NCBI GenBank assembly: GCA_965214085.1
Contig: OZ243937.1
Coordinates: forward strand, 434,001 to 498,000
Direction of reading: 5' to 3'
Length of the DNA: 64,000 bases
DNA from: UBA6055 sp965214085
GTDB taxonomy: Bacteria; Chloroflexota; Anaerolineae; Aggregatilineales; Phototrophicaceae
Position 1 is the stretch's first letter. Each line of letters begins with the position of its first letter. Shown here one piece after another: positions 34,782 through 42,789 of this stretch. Made by a program: the position numbers and the translations under genes. The notes below the pieces were generated by a model. It saw only the letters and a program-made list of their open reading frames with translations, was not told the origin of the DNA and did no database searches.

Positions 34782-36548
34782 CTAATTTGACGAAGGCTTG
34801 AGCACGTAAATGGCGTTGAAGGCTTGCTGCTGATAGCTGTCGCTTGGGTAGCGCAGCAAGCCGGGCTTGCTGGTGACGATGTAATCCGGATGGTCTGCCA
34901 GCCCAACCGGATTGCGGTTGGCGTTTATCAAGCCATGATACGAGGCTAACAAATAATCCAGAGCCATGCCCATGCGATAGCCGGGGTCGACATTGTGCCA
35001 AGCCACAATCCACCAATGCCAAGCCATTTCCGGAAAGACATCATAACTTATCGTTACTGAACTTGCGCCAGACCAGTCGTCCGCTATCCAATCGGCGGCG
35101 GCGTTGAGGCTGCTGTACAAGTTCAGATTTAGCGGCGTATGCGCGCTCGGATCGTGATTGGCGACGAGCAGGATACGATCGGCTGCTCCCAGGCTGACAT
35201 AGGCAATAATTATCAGGATGAGCAGAAATTGAACACGCGCCTTTGCTTTTGTGAGGTGAACAATGTAAGCGCATGACAGGAACTGCAGGCCGATCAAGCC
35301 AGTGTAATAGGTTGGCTGCTCGTCTGGTCCCGCGCGGACTAGGATTAAGCCGGCGCTGATGCCGAATGCGATCAACATCAGAAACAAATTTCTTCCTGAT
35401 TCGTGCGCGCGCAGTTGCTCGCGAAAGGTACCCCATGCCAGACGATAATGCCCCTTGTCGGCCGGCCGGGCGCGCAGATTGTCAAGACAGCGCCGGGCGA
35501 CTGTGTAAACGGAGCGCGCTAAGCTAAACCAGAAACAGGCTTCCAGCAGCGTGCGCAATACCACGTAGAGCTGGTGTACGGCTGGCGCGTCTTGTCGTAT
35601 CGAATTCAAATCGGCCTGAAAGACTAGTCGCAGACTCTGCACAAATTGCAGGGGAATGCTCATCAGCCAGGCCAGCGCGCGTTGCAGGCGGGTGCTAGCG
35701 ACTTGGCTCTCCTGATCGACAGTTGCCTGGTCTAGGGCAGCCGCATTGGCGTTTGGCGATTGCGGCGCGAGACTCTGCGCTTCCGGCTTTAGGTAGGCGT
35801 ATTGGTCCAGGGCTTCCGGGCTCAGCGTCGGCCGTCGGCTTAAGAATGCTCTCAGATCGGTGAAGTCCACCGTTGCTTCGTAGGCCATGTAAGGGGCAAT
35901 CAAAACCGCCGATAGCGCAAGCCCCGCAAGTACGCCACGCGCATTGGCTAGGGAACGAAAAAGCAGCGCGAATACCAACATGATGCCGAAAAGCAGCACG
36001 GCAGAGAAGTGCGTCATGAATGCGGCTGTGGCGGCCACAAAGGTGGCGGCCACATAGCGCTTTCGCTGCAGCGTGTGCGCCTGATAGAGGCAGTAGGTGA
36101 AGATGACCACAAAGCCAGGTAGCAGCAACTGTGCCCAGGCGGTATAGGCGCTGGAGATTCCGACCTCGCTAAAGGTGAAGAGCGTAGCGGCGACGAGCCC
36201 GCAGATGCCGCCAAAGAGCCGCGCGCCCAACTTAAAGATGATGATGGTCGCCAATATGTTGAATAGGAGCTGGGTAGCGACCAGCACAATGCTAATGTCA
36301 TCGGTCAAGATTAGCGCGGGAAGCTGCATCCAGACTAGAAAGGGCATATTAAAGGCGGCGACGCTGGAAAGCGTACCGACAGCGGGGAATTCGCCGCCGG
36401 CGAGCCAGGCTTGGCCGCGGGAGATAAGCGGTACGTAGTCGGCTTCCCAAGCCAGGTGGCGGGCGGCCACCAGCTTGACCGCCACGCTTGTCAACAGGAT
36501 TAGAATGAACAGTATCAGAACGAGTCGCGGGGAATTAGCCAAGCGCAT
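34782..36548 (-). CDS. Polytopic membrane protein of the GT-C/ArnT-like glycosyltransferase type
   Basis: 588 aa from ATG 36548; 36551 is equally possible. About ten hydrophobic segments are seen, starting LVLILFILILLTSVAVKLVA. The first periplasmic loop has AWEADYVPLISRGQAWL with an acidic residue at the position where GT-C enzymes hold their metal or base. A stretch with QKRKYVAATF and many short loops follows, with a soluble C-terminal domain (about 480-588). Family assignment is by topology and the loop pattern only; it could be an unrelated membrane protein. A GT-C enzyme would transfer sugar from a polyprenyl carrier outside the membrane. Confidence 0.55.
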   Translation of the reverse strand: MRLANSPRLVLILFILILLTSVAVKLVAARHLAWEADYVPLISRGQAWLAGGEFPAVGTLSSVAAFNMPFLVWMQLPALILTDDISIVLVATQLLFNILATIIIFKLGARLFGGICGLVAATLFTFSEVGISSAYTAWAQLLLPGFVVIFTYCLYQAHTLQRKRYVAATFVAATAAFMTHFSAVLLFGIMLVFALLFRSLANARGVLAGLALSAVLIAPYMAYEATVDFTDLRAFLSRRPTLSPEALDQYAYLKPEAQSLAPQSPNANAAALDQATVDQESQVASTRLQRALAWLMSIPLQFVQSLRLVFQADLNSIRQDAPAVHQLYVVLRTLLEACFWFSLARSVYTVARRCLDNLRARPADKGHYRLAWGTFREQLRAHESGRNLFLMLIAFGISAGLILVRAGPDEQPTYYTGLIGLQFLSCAYIVHLTKAKARVQFLLILIIIAYVSLGAADRILLVANHDPSAHTPLNLNLYSSLNAAADWIADDWSGASSVTISYDVFPEMAWHWWIVAWHNVDPGYRMGMALDYLLASYHGLINANRNPVGLADHPDYIVTSKPGLLRYPSDSYQQQAFNAIYVLKPSSN

Positions 36549-36692
36549 CATGCATCCATAGGGCGACAATTCAAGGCGATATTACATCATGCGAGCTGGA
36601 ATGGCAGGTGTGAATGCGCGCGCTGCTTTACTTTTGCGCCTGGCGTGATTGGGCTATACTCGCCCTATGATAGCCGGTCCGGTTGAGGTGCT

Positions 36693-37097
36693 ATGAATCA
36701 AAGCGATCGGAAGCAAGCGCTTTACGAAACCCTGCGCCGCCTGGTCCTGGTGGTGGAAGGCGTCAAGACCTGTGTGGTGCTCAACGAAGACGGCTTTCCG
36801 GTTGCCGCGTTCCCGGCGGACAAGGAGCCTGGGGACGTCAATGATCCGCTGAGCGCAGCGCAAGTGGCGGCGGTCTCGGCACGGCTGACTGGCCAGGCGG
36901 AGCGTACGCTGGAACGCTTGGCGCAAGGCGATATGGGGCGGCTGGTGCTGGAAGGCGAGGGCGGGACGCTGCTCAATTGCCCGGCCGGCGATGTGACGCT
37001 GGCGCTGGTCATTGAGCCAGGCGCGAGCATGGGGCATGTCTTGTTCGCTGCGCAGAAAGCGGCTGCTGAAATCGAGTTGATCCTCGCCCAGCGTTAG
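36693..37097 (+). CDS. Roadblock/LC7-domain protein
   Basis: 134 aa. The alpha/beta Roadblock fold is suggested by ALYETLRRLVLVVEGVKTCV, VLNEDGFPVAAFPAD and the late strand LLNCPAGDVTLALVIEPGAS. These small dimeric proteins regulate small GTPases of the MglA/Rab type. No MglA is adjacent, so the partner must be elsewhere. GAGGTG precedes the ATG. A same-region minus-strand frame is a shadow. Confidence 0.78.
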   Translation: MNQSDRKQALYETLRRLVLVVEGVKTCVVLNEDGFPVAAFPADKEPGDVNDPLSAAQVAAVSARLTGQAERTLERLAQGDMGRLVLEGEGGTLLNCPAGDVTLALVIEPGASMGHVLFAAQKAAAEIELILAQR

Positions 37098-37124
37098 GGC
37101 CATCCCGCGAGAGCGCCCTTGCAG

Positions 37125-37649
37125 CTAGGCAACTTCGGCAAAGGCCGGGTGGTAGCGCACGTGCCCGCGTACACCCTCCAGAATTGACTCCTGCAACATT
37201 GCCAGCATGAAGTGTTCGTGCCGCCCGCCCGGCTTGACGTAGTCCGATGTGAAACCGAGCGGTTGCGCTGGCTGATAGCCGAAGCGCGGATAATAGCCGG
37301 GGCTCCCGACCAAAAAGATCATGCCATAACCCGCCTTGGCCAGCGCCCTCAAGCCGGCTCGCGCCAATGCCGAGCCGATGCCCAGTCGCTGCCAGGGCGG
37401 TGCGACTGCGATGGGCCCCAGCGCGGGAAAGTGGCGGACGCAGGCGTCGTCTGTGACGGAGACTAAGCTGTAAGCAGCGTGGCCGACGATCTCGCCCTCA
37501 ATTTCAGCGACATGCGACAAGATCAGGGCATCGTCAGCGCGCAGCTTATCGACCAGGTACGCATGCGCATCCCCGCCAAAAGCCGCCGCTTCGATGGCGA
37601 ATATTCGGCTAAAGTCTTCGGGTCGCTCCAGGCGAATGTCAATCCTCAT
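37125..37649 (-). CDS. GNAT-family N-acetyltransferase
   Basis: 174 aa. N-terminal IRLERPEDFSRIFAIEAAAF, then the acetyl-CoA motif A LGPIAVAPPWQRLGIGSALA (Q/R-x-x-G-x-G/A pattern RLGIGS) and motif B VLVGSPGYYPRFGYQPA-like segment (FLVGSPGYYPRFGYQPA). The pattern is that of the YhbS subgroup of predicted acetyltransferases. Acceptor unknown. Convergent with the Roadblock gene. Confidence 0.88.
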   Translation of the reverse strand: MRIDIRLERPEDFSRIFAIEAAAFGGDAHAYLVDKLRADDALILSHVAEIEGEIVGHAAYSLVSVTDDACVRHFPALGPIAVAPPWQRLGIGSALARAGLRALAKAGYGMIFLVGSPGYYPRFGYQPAQPLGFTSDYVKPGGRHEHFMLAMLQESILEGVRGHVRYHPAFAEVA

Positions 37650-37753
37650 AGTCTGCCTCTGTCTCCGCCTGCCGATTGCCAGCGCGCCGTGTATGGTGCA
37701 GAATATCAGGGGTGGAGCAAAAGCGATAGCGTCCGCCGGACAAGGAAGCCAGC

Positions 37754-38086
37754 ATGACCAGCCCCAAGTTCCTTTACCTCACCACCACGGGCCACCGCAG
37801 CGGTCAGCCGCACGAAATCGAGATTTGGTATGTTGAACATCAGGGTCGCTACTATATCATCGCCGAAAAGCGCGAGGCGGCGCATTGGGTGCGGAATATC
37901 CGCGCCAACCCGGCTCTGCGCTTTCGCCTGGGCGATACGCTGACGGACGATGCGGACATGACGCTCATCGACGGCAGTGGCTCTTTCCCGGCGGATGACC
38001 AACTAATCGCCGCCGTAAAAGCCAAGATGGAATCCAAACACGGCTGGAGCAAGGGCTTGGTGGTAGCGATTGCCCCGCTGGATTAA
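37754..38086 (+). CDS. Small Ddn-type (F420-dependent nitroreductase family) protein
   Basis: 110 aa with AAGGA 7 nt before the ATG. LYLTTTGHRSGQPHEIEIWY, YYIIAEKREAAHWVRNI and NPALRFRLGD correspond to the split-barrel Ddn family. It is a minimal single-domain member compared with the longer membrane-tailed paralog at 31270. Cofactor probably F420; substrate unknown. Confidence 0.82.
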   Translation: MTSPKFLYLTTTGHRSGQPHEIEIWYVEHQGRYYIIAEKREAAHWVRNIRANPALRFRLGDTLTDDADMTLIDGSGSFPADDQLIAAVKAKMESKHGWSKGLVVAIAPLD

Positions 38087-38100
38087 GCCGCTAGAGCGTA

Positions 38101-39297
38101 TCAATTGGCCGGCTCGAGCCAACGTGTTTCGGCATCGCCATCGGCTATCCAGCCGCGATTGCCGTCGCTGAGTTGGGCGCGCCACCAGCGACTGCCCTCG
38201 TCACAGTATGGGCCCCCGACCAGCGTTAAGCCGGCCCCCTGCGCTAGCTGGAATATGACTGTGGCAGCGGTCTCGGGCACGGCATAGACCTTCGCGACCT
38301 TGCCTGTGACCAGCGCTCTGGCGCCCACCTGTAAATCTGTGGGCGGCGAGCCGGGGCAGCTCGTATCAATCGTGAAGCTCGGCGACTGGCCCGGCTCAAA
38401 TTCCGTCAGATAGAAGATGCTGGCGGCGTAATTGCCCTGCTCCAGGCTGCCGACCCAGACATCATATAAACCGGATAAGGCGTAGTCAAAGCTGATGGCG
38501 GGGTCGCGGCTGGAGCTTCCTGCGCTGCAGTGCCAGCGGCCATCGGCGCCGTTGACCAAGATCGTCATGGCGGCCGGGCTATACACTGAGAACCACAGAT
38601 CGGCCATATCTTCGCTGAGATAGACGCTGTAATCCGGCGCTTCGGAGACGTAGCCGCGGCAGGCCGGGTCCGCGAGATGTTCCGCGGTATTGCTGCGTCC
38701 GCCGCCCAATACCTGCATGGCGTAGGGCGATGGCTGGAAGCCGCGGGCTAGCGAAATCTCCCCGTAGAGCGGGTCGCGCGCCGGGTCGGGCCCGGTGGCG
38801 GTTGTCGGCAGCGCTTCGGGACCCGTTTCGGCCAGGTAGAGCACGGCATCGTCAAAGGTATCGGCGGCGTAACTGCCTATCCAGATTTGATAGCTGCCCG
38901 GCGCCGCGTCAAAGTACACCAGCGCTGGATTCAGGCCGTTGGTATCGTCGTTGCAGGACCAGCTGCCGTTGGGCAGGTTGATGATCAGCGTCGTGTCTTC
39001 AGAACTGGCGATGAGAAAGGTGACGCGCTTGAAGCCCGGCGCCAAGTCCACGACGACATCCGGATCGGCTGCGGCATAGCCCAGGCAATTGTCGCCCAGA
39101 GCCAGCGGCTTTACCGCGACATCGCCGCCGCTGACCACGTCGATCGTTACCGGGCTGGGCTGAAAGCCCGGCGCCAGGCTCTGCCGCCCGTAGCGCGCTT
39201 CGCCGCCGGGATTGAGCCCCGCTTGCGCCAGGACCGTCGGCGCGCAATGCAGGACGGCAAGCATGATAATGATTGCGCGGCGCAGCGTAGTCAGCAT
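38101..39297 (-). CDS. Secreted protein with two homologous beta domains and C-terminal SH3-like domain
   Basis: 398 aa. The signal peptide is MLTTLRRAIIIMLAVLHCAP (TVLAQ). Two repeated domains of about 135 residues share YGxxSLAxGFQPSP, CxGY, P(D)xxVxL, DGxWxC, YxIWIGS/YDVWVGS and LYLAE/FYLTE, indicating an internal duplication of a beta-sandwich module with one conserved Cys pair each. A C-terminal SH3b-like domain follows (TGKVAKVYAVPETAAT...WWRAQLSDGNRGWIADGD). It is another member of the secreted SH3b set of this window. Function unknown; probably wall-associated. Confidence 0.8.
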   Translation of the reverse strand: MLTTLRRAIIIMLAVLHCAPTVLAQAGLNPGGEARYGRQSLAPGFQPSPVTIDVVSGGDVAVKPLALGDNCLGYAAADPDVVVDLAPGFKRVTFLIASSEDTTLIINLPNGSWSCNDDTNGLNPALVYFDAAPGSYQIWIGSYAADTFDDAVLYLAETGPEALPTTATGPDPARDPLYGEISLARGFQPSPYAMQVLGGGRSNTAEHLADPACRGYVSEAPDYSVYLSEDMADLWFSVYSPAAMTILVNGADGRWHCSAGSSSRDPAISFDYALSGLYDVWVGSLEQGNYAASIFYLTEFEPGQSPSFTIDTSCPGSPPTDLQVGARALVTGKVAKVYAVPETAATVIFQLAQGAGLTLVGGPYCDEGSRWWRAQLSDGNRGWIADGDAETRWLEPAN

Positions 39298-39461
39298 CTT
39301 GTTTCCTCAGGCAAGTCCTAATCGGTCCCGGACCGGTCAATATGCTGCTTCAATTATAATGCTTTCGCCGGAAGCGATTGCCGCGCTGGCACCTGAACAA
39401 CGAAATCCCCTCACTGTGCAGGGGGATTCGATTTGCCATCATCCGCAATTTCAATCGAAAA

Positions 39462-39539
39462 ATGCCATATTCTTTGTGTGCTTTGTGCCTTTGTGTCTTT
39501 GTGGTGAAATTGAATTTCAACCAAATTCAATACACTACC
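39462..39539. repeat. Truncated copy of element A (one end only)
   Basis: The 78 bp match the outer half of element A in inverted orientation: aatgccatattctttgtgtg, ctttgtgcctttgtgtcttt, gtggtgaaattg and the terminus ...CACTACC at 39539. The other half is missing. The remaining part of the 330-bp gap 39298-39627 shows nothing else. Confidence 0.8.
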
Positions 39540-39627
39540 CGAAAACGCTTATGTTTGCCGCGACAGATGAAATCGATTACTATCGGAGGTAGAAGCGCTT
39601 CAGATCTTGGTAGCAAGGTCTGCGACT

Positions 39628-41010
39628 ATGCAGAATCGAATGATCGAATTCGTCCGCGCCCTGCGCGCCGCCGGCCTACGTGTGTCCCTGGCCGAGAGCC
39701 AGGACGCCATGTTCGCCGTCGACCACAGCGGCGTGCGCGATCAGGCCACGTTCAAGAGTTCGATGAAGGCGACCCTGGTCAAGAATCAGCGCGACCAGCC
39801 GATCTTCGATTATTTCTACCCGCTATTCTTCAAGAATAACAAGCCGCCGCTGCAGAACATCCTGGAACAGCTTTCACCGGAGCAGGAGCAGCTTTTGCAA
39901 GAGGGGCTGCAATCGGTGCTGGGCGATTTGGACGCCTTGCGCGATCTCCTGCAACGTCTGCTGGAAGGGCACGAATTCAGCGATGAGGAGCTGCGGCAGC
40001 TGGGCGAGTCATCGGGCTTGGCGCAGGGCGACGAAATGTACATGCGCAACTGGTTTGAGCGGCGCATGAATCGGCAGGCGGGTCTGACGCAGCTTGAACG
40101 TATGCTGGACGACTTGCTGGAAGAATTGGCGCAGCTGGGGATGAGCGGCGAGGCGCTGGCGCAATTGGAAGAGATGCTGCGGGAGAACTTGCAGGACTTG
40201 TCTGACCAGGTCTCGCAGTACGTCGGTTCCTCGCTGGCCGAGCAGATGGCGGAACAGGAACCGCGAGAACGCCCGGACTTGCTTGATGTGCCCTTGCAGC
40301 GTCTCAGCAGCGGCGACATTGAAGACCTGCGCGACGAGGTGCGGCGGCTGGCGGCTCGGCTGCGGACGCGGGCGGCGCTGCGGCAGAAACGCGCCAAATC
40401 GGGGCAATTCGACCCGCGCAAGACCATCCGCAGGAATATGCGCTACGGCGGCGTGCCGATGGATGTGCAATTCCGCAAGCGCCACAAAAAACCCAGCCTG
40501 ATTCTCATCTGCGACTTGAGCACGTCTATGCGCTACGCGGTCGAATTCTTGCTCACGCTGGTGGTTGAATTGAGCGATCAAGTGCGGCGCACGCACAGTT
40601 TCATCTTCATTCACGACCTGGTCAATGTCAGCACCACACTGGCGGAGCTGCCGCCGCGCGAAGCCGTGGCCCGCATCATGGCGGAAAACCCGCCCGGCTA
40701 TTACAGCACGGATCTGGGCAACAGCCTGGCCAGTTTCCAAAAGGAATATATGCGCCTGATCGACAGCCGCAGCACCGTCATCTTCTTTGGCGACGGGCGC
40801 AACAATTACAACGACCCGCGCCTCGATATCGCGCGCGACATGCAGCGCAAAGGCAGGCGGCTGATCTGGTTTTGCCCCGAACCGCGCCGGCAATGGGGCA
40901 GTGGCGACAGCGATATGTGGGAATACAGCATGTACGCGGACCGGGTCTTTATGGTCAACAACTTGCGTCAGCTTGCCGATGCCGTAGACCGCATCTTGGC
41001 TGAGGGCTAG
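39628..41010 (+). CDS. CoxE-like von Willebrand factor A domain protein
   Basis: 460 aa from ATG 39628 (AAGG about 9 nt upstream; TTG 39607 is also possible). The N-terminal helical region is rich in Gln/Glu/Leu heptad-like stretches (about residues 75-210) and includes a basic/Gln segment. The C-terminal VWA domain carries the MIDAS motif DLSTSM (Asp296), followed by HSFIFIHDL and IFFGDGRNNYNDPRLD. CoxE-type VWA proteins act with MoxR ATPases in complex maturation, for example of molybdenum hydroxylases. The MoxR gene of this window is not adjacent but is on the same strand. Confidence 0.88.
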   Translation: MQNRMIEFVRALRAAGLRVSLAESQDAMFAVDHSGVRDQATFKSSMKATLVKNQRDQPIFDYFYPLFFKNNKPPLQNILEQLSPEQEQLLQEGLQSVLGDLDALRDLLQRLLEGHEFSDEELRQLGESSGLAQGDEMYMRNWFERRMNRQAGLTQLERMLDDLLEELAQLGMSGEALAQLEEMLRENLQDLSDQVSQYVGSSLAEQMAEQEPRERPDLLDVPLQRLSSGDIEDLRDEVRRLAARLRTRAALRQKRAKSGQFDPRKTIRRNMRYGGVPMDVQFRKRHKKPSLILICDLSTSMRYAVEFLLTLVVELSDQVRRTHSFIFIHDLVNVSTTLAELPPREAVARIMAENPPGYYSTDLGNSLASFQKEYMRLIDSRSTVIFFGDGRNNYNDPRLDIARDMQRKGRRLIWFCPEPRRQWGSGDSDMWEYSMYADRVFMVNNLRQLADAVDRILAEG

Positions 41011-41028
41011 GGCGGGCTTTGTAAAGCG

Positions 41029-41183
41029 CTGGGCGACGTCAGGCAGGTCCGGTAGTCAGATTCATGGCCGAAATCACAAGAATTAGAACTTTGGAAGATA
41101 TCCGCCGCCTGCGCCCGCAGATCATGGCGCTCGCTCGCCGCTGTCGCGCGCATAAGGTTTCCGTCTTCGGACCCTGCGCGCGG
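41029..41183 (+). repeat. Direct repeat, left copy (flanks the Uma2 gene)
   Basis: About 155 bp beginning ctgggcgac and running through the start of the broken mntA copy are nearly identical to 41915-42069 (for example the shared run tcagattcatggccgaaatc and the following codons). The repeats are in the same orientation and enclose the Uma2 gene, with a core-to-core distance of about 886 bp. Confidence 0.85.
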
Positions 41184-41252
41184 ACAGCGATATCGACTTC
41201 CTGGTCGACTTTGAAAGCGATTTCCGGCTGACTGACGTCATTCGCCTCACAT
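41064..41252 (+). pseudogene. Broken mntA-like nucleotidyltransferase, copy 1
   Basis: The reading frame starts MAEITRIRTLEDIRRLRPQI and MALARRCRAHKVSVFGPCAR, parallel to the intact MntA at 42120. A deletion then shifts the frame; the lost frame resumes as DSDIDFLVDFESDFRLTDVI, matching the intact gene's SDIDFLVDFESDFRLTDII. The catalytic Ser of the GS motif is also changed to Pro. It ends where the Uma2 upstream region begins. Confidence 0.85.
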
Positions 41253-41268
41253 CTTCGCATGTTATACT
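41241..41268 (+). promoter_or_regulatory. Possible promoter of the Uma2 gene
   Basis: TTCGCC (41241) and TATACT (41263-41268) with a 16-nt spacer lie about 32 bp before the Uma2 ATG at 41300. The -35 falls inside the broken mntA copy, so the promoter would span the junction. Weak evidence. Confidence 0.3.
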
Positions 41269-41299
41269 GTTTTCAATTATTGAGTGGTCGAGGTTTGCC

Positions 41300-41878
41300 A
41301 TGGCAATCCAAATTGAGCCAAGAATGACAGTCGCGGATTATGTTGAGTGGGAAGAGCGACAAGAACTCAAACATGATTTTATTGATGGAGAAGTCATCGA
41401 AATGACCGGTGGGACGCGTCATCACAGCGAAATTATGGCAAATATAACCGTTGCTATCGGTCGTCAATTGGACGATTCTCCGTGCAGGCTCCAAACTAGC
41501 GAATTGCGAATAAAGGTTAGTCAGAGTCGCTATGTATACCCTGATCTTAGCGCCGTATGTGGAAAAGCGCATATGGAGGACGAGCGCGAACTCACACTTC
41601 TAAATCCAGTATTCGTTGTCGAAGTAACTTCGCCATCAAGTGTGGTTTACGACCGCCTCGACAAGTTCGAATTCTATTTCGATGTACCGTCAATTGAAGC
41701 CTATCTAATTGTCGACCAGGACCGTATCCGCGCAGATCTATGTACGCGAACCGACGAAGGTTGGCTCGTACGCGTATTCAACAAGCTGGAAGATGTGCTT
41801 CCGCTAGATGCCTTGGGTTGCGATCTCCCGCTAGCGGACGTGTATCGCGGTATCGAATTTTCCGATCTGAACGTTTAA
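41300..41878 (+). CDS. Uma2-family (DUF820) putative endonuclease
   Basis: 192 aa. The PD-(D/E)XK-like pattern of Uma2 proteins is present: MTVADYVEWEERQELKHDFI, GEVIEMTGGTRHHSEIMANI, YVYPDLSAVCG (Asp of the core), VFVVEVTSPSS (ExxS/T core) and DKFEFYFDVPSIEAYLIVDQ (KxxxY segment). Uma2 proteins are widespread in Chloroflexota and cyanobacteria, often in many copies; their role is not established. It is noticeably lower in GC than neighbouring genes and is framed by two direct repeats of broken mntA. Confidence 0.85.
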   Translation: MAIQIEPRMTVADYVEWEERQELKHDFIDGEVIEMTGGTRHHSEIMANITVAIGRQLDDSPCRLQTSELRIKVSQSRYVYPDLSAVCGKAHMEDERELTLLNPVFVVEVTSPSSVVYDRLDKFEFYFDVPSIEAYLIVDQDRIRADLCTRTDEGWLVRVFNKLEDVLPLDALGCDLPLADVYRGIEFSDLNV

Positions 41879-41914
41879 CGGCAGTCCGCTGGCTCAGGCA
41901 AGTAATGTAATACA

Positions 41915-42069
41915 CTGGGCGACGACAGATAGCTCAAGCAGTCAGATTCATGGCCGAAATCACAAGAATTAGAACTTTGGAAGATATCCTCCGTTTGCGC
42001 CCGCAGATCATGGCGCTCGCTCGCCGTTGTCGCACGCATAAGGTTTCCGTCTTCGGCTCCTGCGCGCGC
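41915..42069 (+). repeat. Direct repeat, right copy (flanks the Uma2 gene)
   Basis: Counterpart of 41029-41183. The identity covers the leader ctgggcgac...cagattc and about 40 codons of the mntA-like frame, with scattered substitutions (CGCCGCCTG versus CTCCGTTTG). Confidence 0.85.
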
Positions 42070-42092
42070 GGGGAGATGCGAGCAGGATTGTA
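41949..42092 (+). pseudogene. Broken mntA-like nucleotidyltransferase, copy 2
   Basis: The frame reads MAEITRIRTLEDILRLRPQI and SVFGSCARGE, then ends RAGL-stop directly after the GS motif, so the DxD catalytic residues are missing. It lies 27 bp upstream of the intact mntA. Confidence 0.85.
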
Positions 42093-42119
42093 GCCGCTTG
42101 TCCTAAAGGAAGTGATGAA

Positions 42120-42422
42120 ATGGTGAGCGACATTCAAAATATTGAAGAATTGCGCCAAGCCCGTCCGAAGATATTGGAACTTGCGCGTCAGTATCGCGGT
42201 CGTGAGGTATGGGTGTTCGGCTCGTGCGTGCGCGGCGAGCTCAATTCGGAAAGTGATATCGACTTTCTCGTCGACTTTGAAAGCGATTTCCGTCTGACCG
42301 ACATTATTCGCCTCACACAAGGCTTGGAAGCAATGCTGGGACGAAAAGTAGATGTTGTGCCAAAACATGCATTGCGAAAAGAGTTAGAAGAATATGTGCT
42401 AGGCGAGATGCAGTCATTGTGA
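42120..42422 (+). CDS. mntA: MntA-like nucleotidyltransferase antitoxin
   Basis: 100 aa, minimal MNT domain. The GSX10DXD motif is intact: G34 S35 ... D46-I-D48 (GSCVRGELNSESDID), followed by a third acidic position region VDFESD. In characterised HEPN/MNT systems the MNT protein neutralises the HEPN toxin by adding AMP to its active-site tyrosine. Its stop overlaps the hepT start (GTGA at 42419-42422), so the two are translationally coupled with antitoxin first. Confidence 0.93.
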   Translation: MVSDIQNIEELRQARPKILELARQYRGREVWVFGSCVRGELNSESDIDFLVDFESDFRLTDIIRLTQGLEAMLGRKVDVVPKHALRKELEEYVLGEMQSL

Positions 42423-42787
42423 GTCGAAGTCAGCAATTGTACTGTAACGATATTCTTGACCGTATTGCGCGCATTGAAGCTTGCACCGCTGGAGGGCAGG
42501 AGACTTTCATACAAGATAGACTGCTTCAAGACAGCGTCATTCTCGGCTTTATGATAATTGGCGAAGCTGTCAAACGCTTGGACGTAGAATTACTTTCTGC
42601 TCATCCTGACGTTGTGTGGAGCGATTACGCAGGATTCCGAGATGTACTTATACATCGCTATCACGACATTCTGTTGGAACAAGTTTGGCTTTTCTCACAA
42701 GAAGACCTGCCTGCGCTCAAAGCCGCTGTTACGCAAATCCTGAACGCATTGGATGACGACAAGCCGCCACGTAGAACCAGACCGTAG
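42419..42787 (+). CDS. hepT: HepT-like HEPN ribonuclease toxin
   Basis: 122 aa starting at GTG 42419, overlapping mntA by 4 nt. The all-helical HEPN domain carries the toxin motif RX4HXY as R74-DVLI-H79-R-Y81. The Tyr is the AMPylation target in known pairs, and Arg/His form the RNase site. Low-GC, accessory-type codon use. Convergent with the enolase-family gene, whose stop is 3 bp away. Confidence 0.93.
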   Translation: MSRSQQLYCNDILDRIARIEACTAGGQETFIQDRLLQDSVILGFMIIGEAVKRLDVELLSAHPDVVWSDYAGFRDVLIHRYHDILLEQVWLFSQEDLPALKAAVTQILNALDDDKPPRRTRP

Positions 42788-42789
42788 CG

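Noticed and set aside
36654..37103. 149-aa minus-strand open frame opposite the Roadblock gene
   Set aside because: Antisense shadow; the Roadblock frame on the plus strand shows a coherent fold.
40009..40893. 294-aa minus-strand open frame opposite the VWA gene
   Set aside because: Antisense shadow of high-GC coding DNA; the VWA frame carries the MIDAS motif.
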